64,000 nt of DNA from Ralstonia pickettii. GTDB lineage: Bacteria > Pseudomonadota > Gammaproteobacteria > Burkholderiales > Burkholderiaceae. Below, one piece after another: positions 47,563-56,679 of this stretch. Positions within the stretch are counted from its first letter, which is position 1; each line of letters begins with the position of its first letter. A program made the translations under genes and the position numbers. Where the stretch lies: the NCBI RefSeq assembly GCF_000607165.1, contig NZ_JFZG01000005.1:1-64000 (forward strand). Reading direction: 5' to 3'. The notes below the pieces were generated by a model. That model did no database searches. It was not told where the DNA came from and saw only the letters and a program-made list of their open reading frames with translations.

Positions 47563-49053
47563 ATGACCAGCACTACCGCTTCGGCGGCGCAGGCGGTTGA
47601 TTCGCCACACGCGCATCCCAACGTCGTCCTCAAGCCGCACTACGACCCGCGGCTTACCAACGAAGATCTCGCCCCGTTGCGCAAGCAGACCTGGGGAACG
47701 TACAACATCTTCGCGTTCTGGATGTCCGACGTGCATAGCGTGGGCGGATACCTGACAGCAGCAAGCTTGTTCTCGCTGGGCCTGTCGAGCCTGCAGGTGC
47801 TGTTTGCGCTGCTGGTCGGCATCGTGATCGTGCAGGTGTTCTGCAACCTCGTCGCCAAACCCAGCCAGGCGACCGGCACGCCGTATCCGGTGATCTGCCG
47901 CGCGTCGTTCGGGGTGCTGGGCGCGAATATTCCAGCCATCATCCGCGGATTGATTGCGGTGGCGTGGTACGGCATCCAGACCTATCTGGCATCCAGCGCG
48001 TTCCTCGTGCTGGCATTGAAGTTCATGCCGCAACTCGCGCCGTATGCAGACGTCACGCAGCACGGCTTTGTCGGCCTGTCGACGCTCGGTTGGTCGGCCT
48101 TCATGCTGCTGTGGGTGCTGCAGGCGTTCGTGTTCTGGCACGGCATGGAATCGATCCGCAAGTTCATCGACTGGGCGGGCCCGGCGGTGTACGTGGTGAT
48201 GATTGCGCTGGCCGCATGGCTCGTGCACAAGGCGGGCTGGAACAACATCAACCTGACGCTTTCCTTCCTCAAGTACGAAGGCTGGGATGCCGTGCCGGTG
48301 GTGCTGGGCGGGATCGCGCTGGTGGTCTCGTACTTCTCGGGCCCGATGCTGAACTTCGGTGACTTCTCCCGCTACGGCAAGGATTTCACCTCGGTCAAAC
48401 GTGGCAACTTCTGGGGGCTGCCGGTCAACTTCCTCGGCTTCGCGCTGCTGACTGTCATCACCACTTCGGCAACGCTGCCGGTGTTTGGCGAGATGATTTC
48501 CGACCCGGTCGCCGTCGTTGCGCGCATCGACAACATCACAGCCGTCGTGCTGGGCGCGCTCACGTTCATGATCGCGACCATTGGCATCAACATCGTGGCC
48601 AACTTCGTGTCGCCGGCATTCGACTTTTCCAACGTGGCGCCGCAGCACATCAGCTGGCGCACGGGCGGCATGATTGCGGCGGTGGCGTCGATCTTCATCA
48701 CACCCTGGAACCTCTACAACAACCCCGAGGTGATTCACTACACGATCGACGTGCTGGGCGCTTTCATCGGTCCGCTGTTCGGCATCCTGATCGCCGATTA
48801 CTACTTCGTGCACCGCCAGCAGGTGCATGTGGACGATCTCTACACGCTGCGCCCCGCCGGCCGCTACTGGTACCGCAACGGCTACAACCCGGCTGCGGTC
48901 TGGACGCTGATCCCGTCCGCGCTGATTCCGATGGCATGCGTGGTCTTCGAACGGCTGCACGCACTGGCCAACTACAGCTGGTTCATCGGCGTGGGCATCG
49001 CGCTGGCGCTCTACACCGCGCTCAGCCGCAAGCAAGGCACCCTCACCCGCTAA
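47563..49053 (+). CDS. NCS1-family transporter (hydantoin/allantoin/pyrimidine type)
   Basis: Inner-membrane symporter of the nucleobase-cation-symport-1 family, 496 residues with about 12 helices. AAAGGAGA precedes ATG 47563. Family features are LRKQTWGTYNIFAFWMSDVHSVGGY in helix one, ATGTPYPVICRASFGVLGANIPAIIRG after helix two, and SYFSGPMLNFGDFSRYGKDF. The following hydantoin/allantoin racemase gene points to allantoin, hydantoins or a related cyclic ureide as substrate. It is the first gene of a three-gene module with racemase and GntR regulator. Confidence 0.9.
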   Translation: MTSTTASAAQAVDSPHAHPNVVLKPHYDPRLTNEDLAPLRKQTWGTYNIFAFWMSDVHSVGGYLTAASLFSLGLSSLQVLFALLVGIVIVQVFCNLVAKPSQATGTPYPVICRASFGVLGANIPAIIRGLIAVAWYGIQTYLASSAFLVLALKFMPQLAPYADVTQHGFVGLSTLGWSAFMLLWVLQAFVFWHGMESIRKFIDWAGPAVYVVMIALAAWLVHKAGWNNINLTLSFLKYEGWDAVPVVLGGIALVVSYFSGPMLNFGDFSRYGKDFTSVKRGNFWGLPVNFLGFALLTVITTSATLPVFGEMISDPVAVVARIDNITAVVLGALTFMIATIGINIVANFVSPAFDFSNVAPQHISWRTGGMIAAVASIFITPWNLYNNPEVIHYTIDVLGAFIGPLFGILIADYYFVHRQQVHVDDLYTLRPAGRYWYRNGYNPAAVWTLIPSALIPMACVVFERLHALANYSWFIGVGIALALYTALSRKQGTLTR

Positions 49054-49078
49054 TCCGAGTCATCGACGCATCAGGAAT

Positions 49079-49813
49079 ATGGACATCCGCATCATCAATC
49101 CCAACACCACGGCGAGCATGACCGCGCTCATTGGCCGCTGCGCACAAGCGGCGGCCGCGTCGGGCACGCGCATCACGGCAGTGAGCCCGAAGATGGGCCC
49201 GGCTTCCATCGAGAGCCACTACGACGAGGCCCTCTCGGTGCCCGGCATCCTGGAGGAAATCCGCCACGGCGAATGCGATGGCGCCGACGCTTACGTCATC
49301 GCCTGCTTTGGCGACCCGGGGCTCTACGCTGCACGCGAGCTGGCGCACGGCCCCGTGATCGGCATCGCTGAAGCCGCCATGCACATGGCGAGCCTGATCG
49401 GCAACAGCTTCAGCGTGGTGACGACGCTGGAACGCACCGTCGGCATGGCTTGGCACCTGGCCGAGCGCTACGGCATGCGGCATGCGTGCCGCAACGTCCA
49501 CGCAAGCGACCTGCCCGTGCTTGACCTGGAGAAACCCGGCTCCAACGCCCGCCAAATCATCCTGGAAGCGTGCCGCAGCGCGCTCGCACAAGACCGCAGC
49601 GACTGCATCGTGCTCGGGTGTGCCGGTATGGCAGACCTGTGCGAAGACCTGAGCACCGAGCTGCGCGTGCCTGTCATCGACGGCGTGGTTGCGGCGGTGA
49701 AACTGGTCGAGGCGCTGGTCGGCATGCGGCTTTCCACCAGCAAGCGCGGCGATTGGGCCCGGCCGCTTCCGAAGCCCTATACCGGAATGCTTGCTCCGTT
49801 TGCACTGGCGTAG
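49079..49813 (+). CDS. Hydantoin/allantoin racemase (Asp/Glu racemase superfamily)
   Basis: A 244-residue cofactor-independent racemase. The two catalytic cysteines are present: Cys76 in VIACFGDPG and Cys181 in IVLGCAGMADL. The N-terminal RIINPNTTASMT binds the substrate. Family members racemise 5-substituted hydantoins or allantoin (HpxA-like). No hydantoinase, allantoinase or carbamoylase is next to it, so its pathway partners must lie elsewhere. It starts 26 bases after the transporter gene and ends 29 bases before the gntR ATG. Confidence 0.9.
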   Translation: MDIRIINPNTTASMTALIGRCAQAAAASGTRITAVSPKMGPASIESHYDEALSVPGILEEIRHGECDGADAYVIACFGDPGLYAARELAHGPVIGIAEAAMHMASLIGNSFSVVTTLERTVGMAWHLAERYGMRHACRNVHASDLPVLDLEKPGSNARQIILEACRSALAQDRSDCIVLGCAGMADLCEDLSTELRVPVIDGVVAAVKLVEALVGMRLSTSKRGDWARPLPKPYTGMLAPFALA

Positions 49814-49841
49814 TGCAAAGCGGAGTGGCGCATTTGCTACC

Positions 49842-50582
49842 ATGCACCACTCCGCTTCTTCTTCTGCACTGCCACCTGCCATGCCCGCACCCGCACGGGA
49901 ACCTGCCGACGGCCAACCGGCTGCCGAACCGATCTACCAGGGCCTGCTGACGGCCATCATGGAGCACCGACTGCCGGCTGGCACCAAGCTGGTCGAAGAG
50001 CGGCTGTGTGAAGCCACCGGCGCGGGCCGGCCGCGCATCCGCCAGGTGCTGGCTCGGTTGGCGCATGAACATCTGGTGACCCTCGTGCCCAACAAGGGCG
50101 CTTTCGTCGCGCAGCCTTCCGTGAAAGAGGCGCGCGACGTTTTCCAGACCCGCCGCATCATCGAACCCGAACTGGCCGGCATGCTGGCAAGCGCATGCAC
50201 GCCCGCCAAGGCCAAACGCCTGCGCGAACACATCGCAGCAGAACACGCGGCACGCGAACGCGGCGACCGAGCGGCCACCATCCGTCTGTCGGGCGAATAT
50301 CACGTCCTGATTGCCGAGATGGCCGGCAACCACGTGCTGGAACGGCTCACGCGCGAAGCCGTCTCGCGCACGTGCCTGATCATCACGCTCTATGACCGCC
50401 CGGGCCTGCCCGCCTGCCCCGAGCACGAGCACGACACCCTGACCGAAGCGATTGCCACTGGCGATGCCGCGCGTGCGCACGACCTGATGCGCGAGCATCT
50501 GGAGCACATCGAGCACTCGCTCGACCTGCACGCGACGCCCACATCGGCGCTGGATCTCGAATCGATCTTCAGGCGCGCCTGA
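49842..50582 (+). CDS. GntR-family transcriptional regulator (FCD domain)
   Basis: A 246-residue regulator: N-terminal winged HTH (about 25-90, TKLVEERLCEATGAGRPRIRQVLARLAHEHLVTLVPNKGAFVA) and a C-terminal all-helical FCD ligand/metal-binding domain (about 100-225, with HVLIAEMAGNHVLERL and HIEHSLDLH His residues). ATG 49842 is chosen; a later ATG at 49881 would also keep the HTH intact. It is co-oriented with the NCS1 and racemase genes and probably represses them through the TTGYnnACAA repeats at 47475-47518. Confidence 0.88.
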   Translation: MHHSASSSALPPAMPAPAREPADGQPAAEPIYQGLLTAIMEHRLPAGTKLVEERLCEATGAGRPRIRQVLARLAHEHLVTLVPNKGAFVAQPSVKEARDVFQTRRIIEPELAGMLASACTPAKAKRLREHIAAEHAARERGDRAATIRLSGEYHVLIAEMAGNHVLERLTREAVSRTCLIITLYDRPGLPACPEHEHDTLTEAIATGDAARAHDLMREHLEHIEHSLDLHATPTSALDLESIFRRA

Positions 50583-50628
50583 TCAGCCACCCCGCAACAC
50601 GCCGCGCCAAGCCGCAATCGCCCAGACG

Positions 50629-50660
50629 AAAAAAAAACCGCGCCGTTGCAGAGGCGCGGT
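50629..50660 (-). terminator. Rho-independent terminator of aceA
   Basis: On the minus strand, ACCGCGCC (50660-50653) and GGCGCGGT (50644-50637) form an eight-bp stem with an eight-base loop, followed by a run of T residues (50637-50629). It lies about 70 bases after the aceA stop. Confidence 0.9.
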
Positions 50661-50726
50661 TCGAGAGGCCGGCGTGTGGTCAGCACGGCCGGCGCAGGTA
50701 CCTGGATGCCGGATGCGTCGGCAACC

Positions 50727-52031
<1,305 letters not shown>

Positions 52032-52140
52032 CGCACTCTCCTGTTTGATCGCATCCATCAAATAAAAACCGGGTAATTCACTCTGCACCTTGAGCCGCTG
52101 GCACCTTCTTGGGGCGCTGCTGGGTGGCTCATGTCATATG

Positions 52141-52152
52141 TCTTATATAAGA
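52141..52152. promoter_or_regulatory. 12-bp perfect palindrome upstream of aceA
   Basis: TCTTATATAAGA is self-complementary and lies 110-121 bases before the aceA start codon, in an AT-rich pocket. This is the expected form of a dimeric regulator site (GntR-like size) or an AT-rich promoter core. It is the clearest operator candidate for glyoxylate-bypass control here. Confidence 0.45.
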
Positions 52153-52242
52153 GTGTAGAAATGGCCGGTGCAGCGCAACAAGGAGAACATGCGCAGGAAT
52201 TGAAGTTTTTACATCATATTTTTCAAAGACTTAGCGCCTCCG

Positions 52243-52277
52243 TTTCATGATGCGGAAAGATTTTTTCTATCATGAAA
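52243..52277. repeat. Nine-bp inverted repeat in the aceA upstream region
   Basis: TTTCATGAT (52243-52251) and ATCATGAAA (52269-52277) are exact inverses 17 bases apart, about two DNA turns centre to centre. The sequence is AT-rich. It lies between the aceA promoter region and the terminator of the small minus-strand gene. Could be an operator or hairpin. I see no gene in 52032-52423. Confidence 0.5.
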
Positions 52278-52376
52278 GAAGGTGATGGTGCTGTGCGATG
52301 CAGAATTTTTGCGGACCAAAACCCCTTTCCGCATTGTGAAAAATCGTGGATATCTGTCGTCACATCGCAGGGCCAC

Positions 52377-52400
52377 AAAAAACGCCGCAGATGCGGCGTT
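52377..52400 (-). terminator. Rho-independent terminator of the 87-codon minus-strand gene
   Basis: On the minus strand, AACGCCGCA (52400-52392) and TGCGGCGTT (52389-52381) form a nine-bp stem with a two-base spacer (effective loop four or more), followed by T residues to 52377. It lies 24 bases after the stop of the gene at 52424-52687, supporting that gene as a real transcription unit. Confidence 0.75.
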
Positions 52401-52423
52401 CAGGATGGTGATCGGGTGGAAAC

Positions 52424-52687
52424 TCAGGACGTGCGTTCTACTTCCGCCAAGACATCCCACTGCAGGAGATCCGGGGCCTTGCCCTGGAGGGCTGCGGCTA
52501 TGAACAGATAGATCGCATCGATGAAACCGGCTCGAAACTCGCGCGGCAGCGCGTGCGTGATGCCGTCGATCTTCGAGCGCAGCCGCATGGCGACAAACGG
52601 CCGGCCGGCACGTGCGTCGATGTGCGTACGACAGAGAAAATCCTTGGCTGCGAGGGCGCCCGATTGGTAGTGGCGTAGCGCGCTCAA
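52424..52687 (-). CDS. Small protein of unknown function, TTG start coupled to an uORF
   Basis: An 87-residue protein I do not recognise. The TTG at 52687 follows GGAGGT by five bases and overlaps the stop of a 30-codon uORF (TTGA), suggesting translational coupling. A longer frame to 52807 exists but would run through the uORF and has no ribosome site. The sequence looks like a folded protein: SALRHYQSGALAAKDF, a basic/Arg middle (RPFVAMRLRSKIDG), a hydrophobic helix AGFIDAIYLFIAAALQG and an acidic end. No signal peptide is evident. It is followed by its own terminator. The position after a highly structured leader is reminiscent of small P4-type prophage genes, but no database check was possible. 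Confidence 0.55.
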   Translation of the reverse strand: MSALRHYQSGALAAKDFLCRTHIDARAGRPFVAMRLRSKIDGITHALPREFRAGFIDAIYLFIAAALQGKAPDLLQWDVLAEVERTS

Positions 52688-52776
52688 CGTGCACCTCCGT
52701 AAGACGGATGCCAGGAGATGCAGGGCGGTGGCGAAGGGTAAGACGCGGGGCGATGCCCGCTTGAGACCATCAACAT
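52684..52776 (-). CDS. 30-residue leader peptide (uORF)
   Basis: ATG 52776 is preceded by GGAGG at an ideal distance. The frame encodes 30 residues (start MLMVSSGHRP, end SYGGAR), Pro/Ser-rich, and stops with TGA inside the TTG start of the next gene. The ribosome site of that next gene lies inside this uORF. It may act as a coupling or attenuating leader and not as a functional peptide. Confidence 0.4.
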   Translation of the reverse strand: MLMVSSGHRPASYPSPPPCISWHPSYGGAR

Positions 52777-52815
52777 GGAGCCTCCGTGGGATCAAAAGGA
52801 GGCCCAACCAATTCG

Positions 52816-52909
52816 CTGCTACGCGAGGGGTGGCGGGCCCGACAGTAGGGGTAGCAGACCGACTCCCACGGGGCCGGCAGACCTTGCGGTCTCCCTACCC
52901 GGCCCGCCA
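52816..52909 (-). ncRNA. Highly structured leader RNA candidate
   Basis: The stretch holds nested perfect inverted repeats: TGGCGGGCC (52831-52839) with GGCCCGCCA (52901-52909), GTAGGG (52845-52850) with CCCTAC (52893-52898), and AGACC-TTGC-GGTCT (52879-52892). An alternative pair is CTGCTAC (52816-52822) with GTAGCAG (52851-52857). There is no coding signal. It lies just before the uORF and small gene and reads as their 5' leader. Parts are complementary to an upstream RNA segment at 52990-53003. Confidence 0.5.
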
Positions 52910-52941
52910 TAAAGACAATAGGCGTGCGCAGGCTCCAGACG

Positions 52942-53026
52942 AAAAAATGCCGCGCTGAGGCGGCCGTCCGGGCCGTGGGAAAAAAGCTTGTGGCGGGCTG
53001 CTACACCCGGCTGTTCAGAGAACAGC
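52942..53026 (-). ncRNA. Candidate short RNA or attenuated leader (~85 nt)
   Basis: A perfect TATAAT (minus strand, 53038-53033) would start transcription near 53026. The RNA would contain a hairpin CTGTTC-TCT-GAACAG (53025-53011), the segment TAGCAGCCCGCCA, and a terminator-like stem (GCCGC/GCGGC, 52964-52949) followed by ATTTTTT (to 52942). Alternatively the hairpin simply terminates the operon ending at 53068. Confidence 0.4.
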
Positions 53027-53032
53027 GCGCGA

Positions 53033-53038
53033 ATTATA
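53033..53038 (-). promoter_or_regulatory. Perfect TATAAT -10 box reading into the structured-RNA locus
   Basis: ATTATA on the plus strand gives TATAAT on the minus strand. The -35 at 17 bp spacing is poor (TTTGGA). It lies 30 bases after the AIG2-like gene stop, in sequence otherwise GC-rich. Confidence 0.45.
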
Positions 53039-53067
53039 TCGTGCGCCCCTCCCCCTCCAAATCGGAA

Positions 53068-53487
53068 TCAGCCTCGAGACAAGCGATGCGCCACCCAATC
53101 TCCACCTGTGATGACGGGCCGCCCGGCAATGTGCTGCGGGCTGACCGGATAGACAATGCAGTCGACCGGTTCGCTGCCCAGCATGACGGCGTGGCTCTCG
53201 CGCAGGAACAGCGCATCGCCGCCGGGGTAGACCTCTTCGATCTCGTCCAGCACGGGAACAAGCGCCGCGTCGATTTGGTACACATCGCCACGCACGGCGG
53301 TGCCGGTCGGGTCCAGCACGAGGCCGGGGTACGCACCAAAGTCGTACAGGCGGCCGTGCAACGTGGCGGTACCGAGCAACTCCGGTTCGGGAATGCCGCG
53401 TTTGGCTGCGGCAACCCGCAAATCATTCGCCTCACCGGCGCGCAGCGTGCCGTAGACGAACACATGGATGGCATTGGCGCGGGTCAT
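53068..53487 (-). CDS. AIG2-like/gamma-glutamylcyclotransferase-fold protein
   Basis: A 139-residue cytoplasmic protein of the GGCT/AIG2 family. The N-terminal [14 protein letters not shown] loop, [18 protein letters not shown] and [23 protein letters not shown] (with the conserved acidic residues) define the fold, which cleaves gamma-glutamyl-amine or related bonds in characterised members. The specific substrate is unknown. Its ATG overlaps the rraA stop by four bases, and it is the last gene of the TPP enzyme-rraA-AIG2 operon. Confidence 0.85.
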   Translation of the reverse strand: MTRANAIHVFVYGTLRAGEANDLRVAAAKRGIPEPELLGTATLHGRLYDFGAYPGLVLDPTGTAVRGDVYQIDAALVPVLDEIEEVYPGGDALFLRESHAVMLGSEPVDCIVYPVSPQHIAGRPVITGGDWVAHRLSRG

Positions 53488-53981
53488 TCGAGCATGTCCA
53501 GCGAAACCAGCACACCGTCTTCATCGGCATAGATCCATTCGCCGGACTGGATGTAAGCACCCGGCATCTGCACACCCACTTCGCGCTGCCCGGCGTTCTT
53601 CTTGATGCTCTTGCGCGGATGCACCGCCAATGCGTGGATGCCGACGTTGCATTCGGCCAGCTCGCGCGTATCCCGTACGCAGCCGTTGAGCAAAATCCCT
53701 TCCCAACCGTTCTCTTCCGCCAGCTTGCCTAGGTTGCCGCCCACCAGCGCGCAGCGCAGCGAGCCGCCGCCGTCGATCACCAGCACGCGGCCTGCCCCCT
53801 GCTCTTCCAGCGCGGCGCGTACCAGGCCGTTGTCTTCAAAGACCTTGAGCGTGGAAGCCGGGCCGGCAAACGCAGCGCGCTTGCCAAAGCTGCGAAATAC
53901 CGGCGTGAGCACACGCAGGCTGCCGTACACCAGCTTGTCTTCGTGCATGTCGCACAAATCAGTCACGGGAATCATCGTCAT
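53484..53981 (-). CDS. rraA: RraA-family protein (RNase E inhibitor/aldolase-like)
   Basis: A 165-residue protein of the RraA family; ATG 53981 gives the normal start [17 protein letters not shown]. Motifs are [41 protein letters not shown] and [19 protein letters not shown]. Family members either bind RNase E and slow RNA decay or act as 4-hydroxy-4-methyl-2-oxoglutarate aldolases; sequence alone does not decide, though the GGNLGKLA and GCVRD residues of the metal-dependent aldolase site are kept. The gene lies 53 bases after the TPP enzyme gene and overlaps the AIG2-like gene by four bases. Confidence 0.9.
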   Translation of the reverse strand: MTMIPVTDLCDMHEDKLVYGSLRVLTPVFRSFGKRAAFAGPASTLKVFEDNGLVRAALEEQGAGRVLVIDGGGSLRCALVGGNLGKLAEENGWEGILLNGCVRDTRELAECNVGIHALAVHPRKSIKKNAGQREVGVQMPGAYIQSGEWIYADEDGVLVSLDMLE

Positions 53982-54034
53982 GGCAATGGATGGTTTGGCG
54001 TTAGCAAAAACAAAAACGAAAAGCGAAAGCGGAT

Positions 54035-55771
54035 TCAACTGCGCGACTGTGCACGCAACGAATCGATCGTCGCGCGTGGGCTGATGATGTTCGGATCGGT
54101 CTGCACCTCGATGACGGAGGCAACGCTTGCAACAAGCGCCGACTCCACAGCCGACTGGAAGCCTTCGAGCGAGCGCACCGTGTGCCCTTCGGCGCCGTAG
54201 ACTCTGGCCAATGCGGCGAAGTCGGGGTTGCGCAGCTCCGTGCCGCTCACATGCTCGGGGTACTCGCGTTCCTGGTGCATGCGGATGGTGCCGTACATGC
54301 CGTTGTTGATCACGATAAAGATGACCGGCGCGTTGTACTGCATGGCGGTCGCCAGCTCCTGGCCGTTCATCAGGAAGCAACCGTCGCCGGCCATGCAGAT
54401 GACGGGCGTGTCGGGGCAGACGATTTTGGCCGCCACCGCGGCGGGCGCGCCATAGCCCATCGCCCCGCTGGTCGGCGCCAATTGCGTGCGCGAGCCTGCC
54501 GCCAGCGCGCCGTATTGATAGAACCGATGCAGCCACGTGGCGTAGTTGCCCGCGCCGTTGGTCAGGATGCTGTTTTGCGGCAGCCGCTCGCGCAGCCATC
54601 GCATCGCGCGGGCCATGTCGATGCCCTTGCCTCCAAACGGCGGCGGCACGATGTTGGCGAGGTAATCGGCGTTGGCCGCTTCTGTCCAGGCAGACCAACG
54701 CGGCGGGGTGTCGGGCGAGTCGGGCGTTACACCATCCAGCGCTTCGGCAATCGCGGGCATCGACGCGTGAATCATCAGATCCGCCTGGTAGACGCGTCCC
54801 AACTCTTCCGCTCCGGCATGCACGTGGACGAGCGTCTGCTTTGGGCGGGGCACATCGAAGAGCGTGTAGCCCGAGGTCGTCATCTCGCCCAGGCGTGTGC
54901 CGATGGCGAGCACCAAGTCGGCATCTTTGACGCGCGCGGCAAGCTTCGGGTTGATGGCGATGCCGACATCGCCGGCGTAATTCGGGTGGCGGTTGTCGAA
55001 CAGGTCTTGCCGGCGGAACACGCAGCCTGCGGGCAGATTCCACCGCTCGGCAAAGGCCTGCATGCGGGCGGCGGCTTGCGGCGTCCAGCCCGAACCGCCC
55101 AGCAGCAGCATCGGGCGCTCGGCGTTCTGCAACAGCGTCTTCAGGCGGGCCAGGTCGTGCGGGCTGGGCCACGCCATCGCGCGCGCTTTCGTTGCCACCT
55201 CGGGCGGCACATCGGCCACGGCGGCAACCTCGGTCAGCATGTCTTCCGGCAGCGCCAGCACCACCGGGCCGGGGCGGCCTGCGGTGGCGGTCTGGAACGC
55301 GCGTGCGATGTATTCAGGGATGCGCTCGACGCTATCGATCTGCGCGACCCACTTGGCCATCTGGCCGAACATGCGGCGGTAGTCGATTTCCTGAAACGCT
55401 TCGCGGTCGGCGAAGTCACGGCCGACCTGCCCGATGAACAGGATCAGCGGCGTGGAGTCCTGAAACGCGGTGTGTACGCCAATGCTGGCGTTGGTGGCGC
55501 CCGGCCCGCGTGTGCAGAAGACGATGCCAGGCCGCCCAGTGAGCTTGCCGTAGGCATCCGCCATGTTGGCGGCGCCGCCCTCTTGCCGGCAAACGATGAA
55601 GCGCGCGCGGTCGCGGCGCTGGTAGAAGCCTTCGAGCACCGAGAGATAGCTCTCGCCGGGCACGCCAAAGGCCATGTCGACGCCATGGGCCAGCAGTGCA
55701 TCAACAAGAATCTGGCCGCCGTGGCGTGGCTCGGCAACGTTGCTGGCGTGGCGTGCGACTGGTGTCTCCAT
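54035..55771 (-). CDS. Thiamine-pyrophosphate-dependent enzyme (acetolactate synthase large-subunit-like)
   Basis: A 578-residue TPP enzyme with the three standard domains: N-terminal pyrimidine-binding ([29 protein letters not shown], with the catalytic Glu in [15 protein letters not shown]), central (about 195-330), and C-terminal PP-binding with the GDG...NN motif ([34 protein letters not shown]). ATG 55771 is chosen. No small regulatory subunit (ilvH) is adjacent, so it is probably not the biosynthetic acetolactate synthase but a catabolic or unknown 2-oxoacid decarboxylase/carboligase. It heads the TPP enzyme-rraA-AIG2 operon. Confidence 0.85.
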   Translation of the reverse strand: METPVARHASNVAEPRHGGQILVDALLAHGVDMAFGVPGESYLSVLEGFYQRRDRARFIVCRQEGGAANMADAYGKLTGRPGIVFCTRGPGATNASIGVHTAFQDSTPLILFIGQVGRDFADREAFQEIDYRRMFGQMAKWVAQIDSVERIPEYIARAFQTATAGRPGPVVLALPEDMLTEVAAVADVPPEVATKARAMAWPSPHDLARLKTLLQNAERPMLLLGGSGWTPQAAARMQAFAERWNLPAGCVFRRQDLFDNRHPNYAGDVGIAINPKLAARVKDADLVLAIGTRLGEMTTSGYTLFDVPRPKQTLVHVHAGAEELGRVYQADLMIHASMPAIAEALDGVTPDSPDTPPRWSAWTEAANADYLANIVPPPFGGKGIDMARAMRWLRERLPQNSILTNGAGNYATWLHRFYQYGALAAGSRTQLAPTSGAMGYGAPAAVAAKIVCPDTPVICMAGDGCFLMNGQELATAMQYNAPVIFIVINNGMYGTIRMHQEREYPEHVSGTELRNPDFAALARVYGAEGHTVRSLEGFQSAVESALVASVASVIEVQTDPNIISPRATIDSLRAQSRS

Positions 55772-55839
55772 GGCGGGTAGTCTCGCTCTCGATCCGTTGA
55801 CGACACAAGGGATCATAGCGGAACACGCCGCTGCGGCGG

Positions 55840-56676
55840 CTACATCTGCCGGAACAAATGCGCGTATTGCCGCGCAACCGGCAGCGTCTCGGTGCGCCCG
55901 CGTATCTTCAGCCCCAGGCGGCCCAGCGACAGATGCACGGCGCTCGATACATGCGCCACGTTGACCACCGTACCGCGGTGCACCTGCCAGAAGTGCTCCG
56001 GGTCGAGCTGGGTCAGGAGGTCACGCAGGCTGGTGCGAATGAGCGATTCGCCGCTGCCCGCCACCACGTTGACGTACTTGTCGGTCGCTTCCAGATAGAT
56101 CACGTCATCCACGGGGATGAAGCGCACTTCCTGCCCGACCAGCGCCTTGATGAAGCGCAGATAGCCGCCCTGCGGCGTGGCACGCGTTTGCGCGGCGCCC
56201 TGCAGGCCGGCAAGGCGCTCGACAAGTTCCGCCAGCGTCTGCGCGGGATCGGTCACGGCAGGCGCGTTGGCGTTGGCGCTCAGGCGCGTGCCGAGGCGGT
56301 CCTTCAGCCGCTTGACGGTCTCGGCCAGGCGCTCGGTCTGCACGGGCTTGAGCACATAGTCGACCGCGGCTTGCTCGAAGGCGTCGAGCGCGAACTGGTC
56401 ATATGCGGTAACGAACGCCACCAGCGGACGGACTTCCCGCTGCGATAGCTCGCGCGCCACATCAATGCCCGACAAACCCGGCATGCGGATATCGAGAAAG
56501 ACCACATCGGGGTCCTGCCCGTCAACGGCATCGTCAATCACGTCGAGCACGGATTGGCCGTCGTGCACGGCCGGCAGCAACGCGGCCTCGGGCCATAGCG
56601 CCGCCAGTTCGGCGACGAGGTTTTCAGCCAGTGCCGGTTCGTCGTCGGCAATGAGCACGCGTGGGGAAGCAGGCAT
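55840..56676 (-). CDS. LytTR-family response regulator
   Basis: A 278-residue DNA-binding response regulator. The receiver domain (1-120) has the acidic pocket (IADDEP), phospho-acceptor Asp62 in VFLDIRMPG, and Lys110 in YVLKPV. A linker with a helical stretch leads to a LytTR DNA-binding domain (about 175-275, RFIPVDDVIYLEATDKYVNVVAG, HFWQVHRGTVVN). The partner histidine kinase ends three bases upstream, so the pair is co-expressed. Targets are unknown; AlgR/LytR-type regulators control exopolysaccharide, twitching or autolysis genes. Confidence 0.92.
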   Translation of the reverse strand: MPASPRVLIADDEPALAENLVAELAALWPEAALLPAVHDGQSVLDVIDDAVDGQDPDVVFLDIRMPGLSGIDVARELSQREVRPLVAFVTAYDQFALDAFEQAAVDYVLKPVQTERLAETVKRLKDRLGTRLSANANAPAVTDPAQTLAELVERLAGLQGAAQTRATPQGGYLRFIKALVGQEVRFIPVDDVIYLEATDKYVNVVAGSGESLIRTSLRDLLTQLDPEHFWQVHRGTVVNVAHVSSAVHLSLGRLGLKIRGRTETLPVARQYAHLFRQM

Positions 56677-56679
56677 CGA

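Noticed and set aside
47425-49035. 536-codon minus-strand open frame
   Set aside because: Antisense to the NCS1 transporter, extremely His/Arg/Asp-rich; a shadow frame.
52245-52694. Alternative minus-strand frame across the small-gene locus
   Set aside because: It runs through the terminator at 52377-52400 and has Arg/His/Ser-rich shadow composition; the 52424-52687 frame has the ribosome site and terminator.
53982-55172. N-terminal extension of rraA by about 400 residues (apparent fusion)
   Set aside because: The upstream frame overlaps the TPP enzyme in another frame, has shadow composition, and RraA has a normal start at 53981.
54182-55780. 532-codon plus-strand open frame
   Set aside because: Exactly mirrors the TPP enzyme gene on the other strand; composition is typical of an antisense shadow.
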